A stretch of 17,941 bases of DNA from CAYFQB01 sp964345225 (GTDB lineage: Bacteria; Nitrospirota; Thermodesulfovibrionia; Thermodesulfovibrionales; UBA6898): the NCBI GenBank assembly GCA_964345225.1, contig CAYFQB010000014.1, forward strand, positions 1 to 17,941. The letters are read 5' to 3'. The stretch's first letter is position 1; the number at the start of each line of letters is the position of its first letter. The translations under genes were made by a program, and so were the position numbers. Positions 13,251 through 17,941 of this stretch are shown here, piece by piece. Under the pieces are notes generated by a model. The model had not been told where the DNA came from. It worked only from the letters and a program-made list of their open reading frames with translations, and made no database searches.

Positions 13251-14311
13251 AAACAAAAGTACTTGTTGTTGATGATTCTGCATATACAAGACAGATTATT
13301 AAAAGGATGATAGAGCATGGTACAGATCTAGAGGTTGTGGGCATTGCCTCAAATGGCATAGATGCAATGTCCAAAACTTTGAAATACAAACCTGATATCA
13401 TAACACTTGACGTTGAAATGCCAGAAATGGACGGATTCAGTTTTCTGAGATGGCTAATGCGTGAAAGACCTACCCCTGTTATAATGATCAGCTCACATTA
13501 TGATTCAAAGACTGTTTTCAAGGCACTTGAGCTTGGGGCGGTTGATTTTATTGCAAAACCAACCAGTCGCGCCTCAATAGAACTTCAGACAATTGAAAAA
13601 GATCTCCACAAAAAGGTCAGTGAAGTAATGAATATACATTTGGATAAACTCAGCAAGAATATTGAACTTCTTGATAAAGATGAAACAGTTGAATTGCCTC
13701 AAATAGAGACAAAACATGATATACAGATTGTGGCAATAGGTTCTTCAACCGGCGGGCCTACAGCACTTCAGATAATTTTATCAAAACTCCCTTATCATTT
13801 TCAGGGATCTATTATTATAAGCCAGCATATGCCGAGAGGCTTTACAGGGCCACTTGCAGAAAGGCTGAATAGCTTATCAAAAATAAAGATAAAAGAGGCA
13901 GAAGATGGCGACTATATTGAAATGGGGTCTGCTTTCATTTGTCCTGGCGGTTATCATTTAAGCCTGGATGAAAAGGAGCAGAAAATTTTTATTTCCTTGA
14001 AAGAAAGTAGAATAACTGATAAATATATACCATCGATAGATTATATGATGAGATCTGTGGCAAAGTATTTCGGGGCTAATTCTATGGGTATTATTCTTAC
14101 GGGCATGGGAGATGACGGAAACAAAGGGATGCTGGAAATAAAAGCAAAAGGCGGTTATACTATAGCAGAGTCTGAGCAAAGCGCTGTTGTTTTTGGTATG
14201 CCTTTTGAAGCTATAAAGTCAGGAGCAGCGGAAAAAGTTTTGCCATTATCTGAGATACCAGCTGAGATCATAAAAGTGGTAGATAAGAGGAATAAAAGAG
14301 GAGAAAATTAG
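13247..14311 (+). CDS. cheB: CheB receptor methylesterase / response regulator
   Basis: CheB removes methyl groups from, and deamidates, receptor glutamates when phosphorylated by CheA. The 354-residue protein has an N-terminal receiver (about 1-120) with D9-D10, phospho-acceptor D55 (ITLDVEMPEMDG), S82 and K104, a linker (about 121-158), and a C-terminal esterase domain with the catalytic triad S167 (GSSTGGP), H194 (SQHMPRGFTGP) and D290 (LTGMGDDG). All key residues are present and the length is normal. Its ATG overlaps the cheR stop, and its TAG shares one base with the GTG of the following GAF gene, so cheR, cheB and that gene are probably coupled. Presence of both cheR and cheB shows that the system adapts. 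Confidence 0.97.
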   Translation: MKTKVLVVDDSAYTRQIIKRMIEHGTDLEVVGIASNGIDAMSKTLKYKPDIITLDVEMPEMDGFSFLRWLMRERPTPVIMISSHYDSKTVFKALELGAVDFIAKPTSRASIELQTIEKDLHKKVSEVMNIHLDKLSKNIELLDKDETVELPQIETKHDIQIVAIGSSTGGPTALQIILSKLPYHFQGSIIISQHMPRGFTGPLAERLNSLSKIKIKEAEDGDYIEMGSAFICPGGYHLSLDEKEQKIFISLKESRITDKYIPSIDYMMRSVAKYFGANSMGIILTGMGDDGNKGMLEIKAKGGYTIAESEQSAVVFGMPFEAIKSGAAEKVLPLSEIPAEIIKVVDKRNKRGEN

Positions 14312-15132
14312 TGGAAAAGGAGATTGGTATCATCAAGAAAGCAGACGAATTTCTTCAGATATTCAAGAAAGGTGAGGAATTTACCAAAGAGCTTTTAAAG
14401 GAGAACGAGAAGCTGAGATATAAAATTGCCGAGCTTGAGGAATTAAGTGAAAGGGCTGGAAGTGAGGCAAGGATCAAACATTACGAAGACAGAATTAAGA
14501 TACTTGAAGATGAGATAAAATCTTTTAGCGAAAGATTCGAAAAGGTCGAAGAAGAAAATAAGAGCTTTGCGTTAAAGTATTTGGAGGTTGAGGAAGAGAA
14601 TAACAATCTTGCTAACCTTTATGTCGCCAGCTACCAGTTGCATTCCACCCTTGATTTCTCTGAAGTCCTGAAGATTGTGCTTGAAATAGTTATAAATTTA
14701 ATAGGTGCTGAAAAATTTGCTATTCTCCTTATGGATGAGAAGACAAATGAGCTAGTACCTGTTGCTTCTGAAGGAATGGTTGCCTCATCCGCACCAAGAG
14801 TAAAGATGGGACAGGGTATAATAGGCACTGTTGCAAAGGAAGGTGAAAGTTATTTTGCAGAAGATCTCACAAGTATACAAGAATTTAATCCTGAAGTGCC
14901 TATTGTCTGTATTCCTCTTAAGATAAAAGAGCATGTTATAGGCGTTATCTCAATATATAAATTACTGATTCAGAAAAAAGGCTTTACCAATATGGACTAT
15001 GAATTGTTTAACTTGCTCGCAGGACATGCTGCTACTGCTATCTTTTCGTCAAAACTGTATACGCAATCAGAGAGAAAACTTACTACTATTCAGAGTTTTC
15101 TCGACCTTCTTAAAGAGAAACCGAAGCGTTAG
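14311..15132 (+). CDS. Coiled-coil and GAF-domain protein
   Basis: A 273-residue cytoplasmic protein. Residues about 1-105 are Glu/Lys-rich heptad-like helix (for example RIKILEDEIKSFSERFEKVE), predicted coiled coil. Residues about 110-255 form a GAF domain: a helix (HSTLDFSEVLKIVLEIVINL), strands (EKFAILLMDEKTNELVPVAS), the MGQGIIGTVAKEGESYFAED segment, and IPLKIKEHVIGVISIY. GAF domains bind small molecules such as cyclic nucleotides, haem or bilins, or act as dimer modules; the ligand here cannot be told. It ends without an output domain, so it probably acts by protein contact, perhaps with CheA or a CheY. The GTG start is supported by GAGGAG (14297-14302) 8 bases upstream and shares one base with the cheB stop. 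With the first gene of the operon, it gives the locus two GAF-like proteins. Confidence 0.87.
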   Translation: MEKEIGIIKKADEFLQIFKKGEEFTKELLKENEKLRYKIAELEELSERAGSEARIKHYEDRIKILEDEIKSFSERFEKVEEENKSFALKYLEVEEENNNLANLYVASYQLHSTLDFSEVLKIVLEIVINLIGAEKFAILLMDEKTNELVPVASEGMVASSAPRVKMGQGIIGTVAKEGESYFAEDLTSIQEFNPEVPIVCIPLKIKEHVIGVISIYKLLIQKKGFTNMDYELFNLLAGHAATAIFSSKLYTQSERKLTTIQSFLDLLKEKPKR

Positions 15133-15143
15133 GAGGAAAAAGG

Positions 15144-15518
15144 ATGCCTAATATTCTTGTGATCGAAGACTCACCAACAATGAGACAGCTTATTAGTTTT
15201 GCTATGAAGAGAATCCCTAATTCTCAAGTATTTGAGGCCACTGACGGCGTGGATGCCTTAAAGAAGATTTCCTCCGTCAAAGTAGACCTTATTCTAGCTG
15301 ATATAAATATGCCTGTGATGGATGGTATCAAATTTGTCAGCCTTATACGTGGCAACCCTGAATATAAGGATATCCCTGTAATAATTATAACTACTGAAGG
15401 TGCAGAAGAAGACAGAAAAAGGGCGCTTTCAATAGGTGCAAACGCATTTCTTCCTAAACCTATACAAACCCAGGAACTGATTAAACTCGCACAGAGCTAT
15501 CTGTCAAATCCGAAGTAA
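15144..15518 (+). CDS. cheY: CheY-type single-domain response regulator (second copy)
   Basis: A 124-residue stand-alone receiver with E8-D9, phospho-acceptor D53 (LILADINMPVMDG), T83 at the switch position (IIITT) and K105 (FLPKPI), hence competent for phosphorylation by CheA. The ribosome site AGGAGG (15131-15136), 7 bases before the ATG, is among the best in the operon, so this regulator is likely made at a high level. It closes the operon, 35 bases before the terminator hairpin. It is related to the first CheY (DINMP, EED-KRAL), and the pair may divide output and phosphate-sink roles, as seen in other multi-CheY systems. With no CheZ, CheX or CheC visible here, a sink role for one copy is plausible but unproven. 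Confidence 0.94.
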   Translation: MPNILVIEDSPTMRQLISFAMKRIPNSQVFEATDGVDALKKISSVKVDLILADINMPVMDGIKFVSLIRGNPEYKDIPVIIITTEGAEEDRKRALSIGANAFLPKPIQTQELIKLAQSYLSNPK

Positions 15519-15550
15519 TTGTAAATCCTTGGCAATTTAATTTCCGATTT

Positions 15551-15621
15551 GCACTATGCGCATGGCGCTCGGCGCATAGAGTTCTTTTTTTACTGCCTAC
15601 TGCTTACTGCCTACTGCTTAC
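15551..15621 (-). repeat. Second copy of the composite heptamer/ATGCGC repeat, inverted
   Basis: Read on the minus strand this is GTAAGCA-GTAGGCA-GTAAGCA-GTAGGCA-GTA (15621-15591), a short A-run, then AGAACTCTATGCGCC (15585-15571) and further GCGC units. The junction AGAACNCTATGCGCC agrees at 14 of 15 bases with positions 71-85 of the copy at the left end. The two copies face each other across the whole che operon. Confidence 0.85.
15554..15591 (+). terminator. Intrinsic terminator of the che operon, formed by a dispersed repeat
   Basis: CTATGCGC (15554-15561) and GCGCATAG (15572-15579) form a perfect 8-bp stem around a 10-base loop, followed after AGTTC by seven T residues (15585-15591). 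It stands 35 bases after the last cheY stop. On the minus strand no T-tract follows, so it works in the operon's direction only. The stem is the ATGCGC part of the repeat also found at 71-105. Confidence 0.75.
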
Positions 15622-15639
15622 TTTTTTAATGACCATTGA

Positions 15640-16662
15640 CTATTGAGCTCCAAGCTGTCCGCAGGCAGCAAGTATGTCCTGACCTTTACTTTCTCTTATC
15701 AGGGCAGTCATATTATTTTCTATAAGGATTTTTTGAAATTCCAATATGATTCTGTCAGCAGGCCTTTTAAGAGTGCTTCCAACATGTGGATTCAGTGGTA
15801 TAAGATTTATCTTGCAGCGCAGACCTCTCAGTAGTTTAATGAGACGGTGTGCATCCTCTGGCGAGTCGTTCATTCCATTAATCAATATATATTCAAAGGT
15901 TATCCTTCTCCTGGATTCTAACGGGAATCTTTTACAGACATCAATCAGAGATTTGATTGGGTATTTTTTGTTTAAAGGCATTATTTTGCTCCTTACAGAA
16001 TCTGTGGTTGCATTCAGGGAGACGGCAAGGTTGATTCCCAAACCTTTTTCAGACAGGAGACCGATCTTGGGAACTATCCCTGATGTTGAGAGCGTTATCT
16101 TTCTTTTAGAGATACCAATAAATATGAGGATTCTCCGGATAGCTTCAATAACTTCAATAAAATTTGCAAGTGGTTCTCCCGTTCCCATTAATACTATATT
16201 GGTGATTAACGGCCTTGGCTTTATGAGCCGTTGAACAGCGATTATCTGATCGACTATCTCGTAAGATCTCAGATTCCTGATTAGCCCCAGCTTACCTGTG
16301 CGACAGAAAAGGCAACCTAATGCACATCCAACCTGTGAAGATATACATAAAGTCAGGCGATCTTTTTCAGGTATAAGTACACTTTCTATTGTCCGACTGT
16401 CTTCCAGAGAGAAGAGGAATTTTTCGGTGCCGTCAATAGATTTTATGCTTTTAACAAGCTCCAGGTTGCTGATAAAAGCAGATTGATTTAAAGTTTTTCT
16501 GAGGTTTTTCGAGAACTCTGTGATTTCATCTATAGAGGATGCACGTTTTTTGTAGATCCATTGAATTAACTGGTCGGCCCTGTACCTTGGCAGTCCCAAA
16601 TTGCCGATATAATTAAATATTTCGTTTTTCGAAAGCGATTTTAAATTTATTTTTCTTGCCAT
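15640..16662 (-). CDS. rlmN: RlmN, dual-specificity 23S rRNA/tRNA adenine-C2 methyltransferase
   Basis: A radical-SAM enzyme that methylates C2 of adenosine in 23S rRNA (A2503 in E. coli) and in tRNA. The 340-residue protein carries the 4Fe-4S motif C113-x3-C117-x2-C120 (VGCALGCLFC), the two reaction cysteines of the family at C106 (LTLCISSQ) and C334 (DILAACGQLGA), and the SAM-contact motif MGTGEPL (159-165), where MGMGEPL is more usual. The N-terminal helical domain (about 1-90, LPRYRADQLIQWIYKK) is complete. Length is slightly under the typical 350-390. It lies convergent to the che operon and is a housekeeping gene unrelated to it. Its start has no strong ribosome site but lies about 25 bases after a good promoter. 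All catalytic residues are intact. Confidence 0.96.
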   Translation of the reverse strand: MARKINLKSLSKNEIFNYIGNLGLPRYRADQLIQWIYKKRASSIDEITEFSKNLRKTLNQSAFISNLELVKSIKSIDGTEKFLFSLEDSRTIESVLIPEKDRLTLCISSQVGCALGCLFCRTGKLGLIRNLRSYEIVDQIIAVQRLIKPRPLITNIVLMGTGEPLANFIEVIEAIRRILIFIGISKRKITLSTSGIVPKIGLLSEKGLGINLAVSLNATTDSVRSKIMPLNKKYPIKSLIDVCKRFPLESRRRITFEYILINGMNDSPEDAHRLIKLLRGLRCKINLIPLNPHVGSTLKRPADRIILEFQKILIENNMTALIRESKGQDILAACGQLGAQ

Positions 16663-16692
16663 TGATTAGACCCAAATAATGCAATTGGTTTT

Positions 16693-16722
16693 ATTATAAG
16701 CCAGAAATATTAATAAAACCAA
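16693..16722 (-). promoter_or_regulatory. Predicted rlmN promoter
   Basis: On the minus strand TTGGTT (16722-16717) and TATAAT (16698-16693) are separated by 18 bases. The -10 is a perfect match, the -35 weaker. Transcription would start near 16686, giving a leader of about 24 bases. The left inverted repeat of the neighbouring element begins only two bases beyond the -35. Confidence 0.6.
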
Positions 16723-16778
16723 TAAACCGCAAAGCCGCAAAGGACGCCAAGTAAAGAAGCGCAAAAGAAGATATTTAA

Positions 16779-16807
16779 CCTGTACCACATACTTACGTTG
16801 GTACAGG
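16779..16807. repeat. 9-bp perfect hairpin
   Basis: CCTGTACCA (16779-16787) and TGGTACAGG (16799-16807) pair perfectly around an 11-base loop. No T-tract follows on either strand. It lies inside the inverted-repeat-bounded element. Confidence 0.7.
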
Positions 16808-16888
16808 ATAAAACACTTATCCCTTCGGGTGTGAATTTGAGTTTTAGAGTAGAGACGACTAATATCTATTCCACGAAGTGGCTGATGG

Positions 16889-16940
16889 TTTTGATTTGCT
16901 GTAATCCTTCGACAAGCTCAGGATTAACAGCAAATCAAAA
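16889..16940. repeat. 20-bp hairpin with CTTCGACAAGCTCAG core
   Basis: The left arm (16889-16908, TTTTGATTTGCTGTAATCCT) pairs with the right arm (16920-16940) over 20 bp with one bulged base, around the loop TCGACAAGCTC. The centre CCTTCGACAAGCTCAGG is a motif I recognise as widely dispersed in bacterial intergenic DNA. The arms pair so well that either recent insertion or selection for the fold is likely. It could stop transcription arriving from either side, but there is no classical U-tract immediately after it. Confidence 0.75.
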
Positions 16941-16981
16941 AGATTATTTTCTTAAATTCTTTTTTCTTAGCGCACTTCGCG

Positions 16982-17025
16982 CCTTAGCGGTTCAAGAAAA
17001 TCTTGTGACCTTAGCAGTTCAAAAA
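16982..17025 (+). repeat. Two tandem copies of CCTTAGCRGTTCAARAA
   Basis: CCTTAGCGGTTCAAGAA (16982-16998) and CCTTAGCAGTTCAAAAA (17009-17025) differ at two positions and are offset by 27 bases. They overlap the right inverted repeat of the neighbouring element and lie just downstream of the response-regulator gene's stop codon. Confidence 0.65.
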
Positions 17026-17077
17026 TTTCAACTGCATTTTTGGAGCTAATAGAGTAATGCTACAGACAGGCAGGCAA

Positions 17078-17653
17078 TTATTGACTGCATCTGGGGCAGA
17101 AGAATTTCCCCGTGAACCAGGGAGTTTCATGCGAGAAGTCTGGTATAAGCTCCAGGAGTAGTGGTGCCTGGCATGAAGTGCATCTGAAATTTTCCATGTT
17201 AAAGTCATCTGCTAACTTTTTTGCATCATATGCATCTTCCCGGATTTCAATGCTGTAACGTGAAAACTTCAGTTCGGTAGGCTTCTGGCTTATTACGGTC
17301 TTTATCTTTTCAATAACCTCATTGGGTTTTGTAGTTGCCTTGACTATGTAACCTGCTGCACCGAGGGTTATTGCTTTTTCTACTTCCTCAGGCTGACCTT
17401 TTGCAGAGAAAACCAAAACAGGTATCTTTGACAGCCTTGGCTCGGTCTTTATAACCTGCAGGACTTTATAGCCGTCCATTATTGGCATCATAAGATCGAG
17501 CAGTATAATGTCCGGTTTTTCCTGTGATAATAATTTTATAGCCTCCATACCATTGTCTGCAGTTAAGACCTGAAACTGCTCTAATGTCAGCTTGTTCTTG
17601 TACATCTGCTGTACAGCCTTAGAATCTTCAACTAAAAGCACTTTATTTCTCAT
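17078..17653 (-). CDS. Response regulator with C-terminal zinc-ribbon-like domain
   Basis: A 191-residue protein. Residues 1-122 form a receiver with E9-D10, phospho-acceptor D53 (IILLDLMMPIMDG), S83 (LVFSA) and K105. The residue after that lysine is Ala in VKATTKP, not the usual Pro. After a linker (about 123-154) comes a short domain with two CxxC pairs, C158-x2-C161 and C186-x2-C189 (FRCTSC and FFCPRCS), expected to bind one zinc as a ribbon. There is no DNA-binding or enzymatic output domain of a known type, so the ribbon may be a protein- or RNA-contact module; that is inference. The gene is transcribed alone from a near-consensus promoter, with AGGA four bases before the ATG, and no kinase gene is adjacent. 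The nearby CheA could phosphorylate it, but an orphan kinase elsewhere is as likely. Confidence 0.88.
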   Translation of the reverse strand: MRNKVLLVEDSKAVQQMYKNKLTLEQFQVLTADNGMEAIKLLSQEKPDIILLDLMMPIMDGYKVLQVIKTEPRLSKIPVLVFSAKGQPEEVEKAITLGAAGYIVKATTKPNEVIEKIKTVISQKPTELKFSRYSIEIREDAYDAKKLADDFNMENFRCTSCQAPLLLELIPDFSHETPWFTGKFFCPRCSQ

Positions 17654-17668
17654 AATTTCCTGTGAAAT

Positions 17669-17696
17669 ATTATATACCGGATTAATTTTATGTCAA
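17669..17696 (-). promoter_or_regulatory. Consensus sigma70-type promoter of the zinc-ribbon response regulator
   Basis: On the minus strand TTGACA (17696-17691) and TATAAT (17674-17669) are both perfect hexamers, 16 bases apart. The start of transcription would fall near 17662, so the message has a very short leader of about 9 bases, with AGGA (17661-17658) at its very 5' end. This predicts strong, simple expression. Confidence 0.75.
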
Positions 17697-17941
17697 GAAA
17701 AAACTAAATGTTGAAAGATGTTATAACGTTGATTGTTGGGGAAGGGCTAGCTCCAATTCCATTATTAAGTTTAGTTAGATTAGAGAAATATTCCGTTAAC
17801 CCAAAAATGCATTTCAGTATAAAAAGAGTTGGTGGATTAATTAGTTGGACATATTCCTTTCGCTCCCTAGAGGGAAATTTTTACCCGTCTAATGACTCAT
17901 TCGCTCGAATTTTTACCCCGAAAAGAAACTCATCCTTTCAA
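17697..17941. other. Unassigned right edge with open frame and short direct repeats
   Basis: A frame from ATG 17708 on the + strand stays open for 78 codons to the window end (starting MLKDVITLIVGEGLAPIPLL). It has no ribosome site and no family I recognise, and may be chance. From 17859 a short motif recurs: TTCGCTC followed by AATTTTTACCC, first at 17859-17886 and again at 17900-17918. A gene running off the edge cannot be excluded. Confidence 0.25.

Larger units (their letters stand above)
16725..16992. mobile_element. Inverted-repeat-bounded non-coding element (MITE-like)
   Basis: Imperfect 27-base inverted repeats, 21 of 27 matching, lie at 16725-16751 (AACCGCAAAGCCGCAAAGGA...) and 16966-16992 (complementary, ...GCGCCTTAGCGGTT). 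They bound 268 bases that hold two further hairpins and no convincing gene. Most of the 415-base gap between rlmN and the response-regulator gene is this element. No target-site duplication could be confirmed by eye. It may instead be two independent copies of a common dispersed repeat (AACCGCAAAGNCGCAAAG type) in opposite orientation. Confidence 0.45.

Noticed and set aside
15746..16234. 162-codon + strand frame opposite rlmN
   Set aside because: It is antisense to a clear RlmN with all catalytic residues; the frame is a shadow.
16798..17049. 83-codon + strand frame in the gap after rlmN
   Set aside because: It runs through hairpins and dispersed repeats, has no ribosome site and no recognisable product.
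1..17941. Search for tRNA or rRNA genes
   Set aside because: No cloverleaf with a GTTCRANNC arm in the right place and no rRNA-like stretch was seen by eye.

Overview
The window is dominated by one chemosensory (Che) operon on the + strand, about 497-15518, followed by two minus-strand genes. DNA is AT-rich, with many AGA/AGG Arg and ATA Ile codons. Several short dispersed repeat families sit between genes. The mix of a DUF4388/PATAN protein, a HEAT-repeat protein, a CXXCH-bearing receptor and a PhnD-type domain inside a che operon is reminiscent of Nitrospirota or Desulfobacterota (former Deltaproteobacteria). That placement is inference; there is no rRNA or other phylogenetic marker beyond rlmN.

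Layout. 1-496 is a non-coding leader: a heptamer repeat tract, two hairpin elements, a 13-bp palindrome, a good sigma70-type promoter (304-333) and a possible 46-codon upstream ORF. The operon then reads: DUF4388/PATAN-GAF protein, CheY, CheA, a possible small ORF, CheW with a lysine-rich tail, receptor 1 (periplasmic CXXCH, plus a PhnD-like domain at the cytoplasmic C-terminus), a 12-codon leader ORF, receptor 2, CheW, HEAT-repeat protein, CheR, CheB, coiled-coil/GAF protein, CheY. Genes are tightly packed, with many ATGA or longer overlaps. The operon ends at a hairpin-plus-T-tract terminator at 15554-15591, which is itself built from a dispersed repeat. On the minus strand follow rlmN (15640-16662), a 415-bp repeat-rich gap with an inverted-repeat-bounded element, and a response regulator with a C-terminal zinc ribbon (17078-17653) under a near-consensus promoter. 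The last 288 bp hold that promoter and an unrecognised stretch.

How it probably works (inference from families). The two membrane receptors feed CheA through the two CheW adaptors. CheR and CheB adjust receptor methylation, and the two single-domain CheY proteins carry phosphate out. The PATAN-GAF, HEAT and coiled-coil/GAF proteins are non-canonical partners that may set the output. No CheC, CheD, CheX or CheZ and no flagellar gene is present, so the output (type IV pilus motility, biofilm/polysaccharide, or gene control) cannot be read from the window. Receptor 1 looks able to combine a periplasmic redox/haem cue with a cytoplasmic small-molecule cue, and is the most unusual item here.
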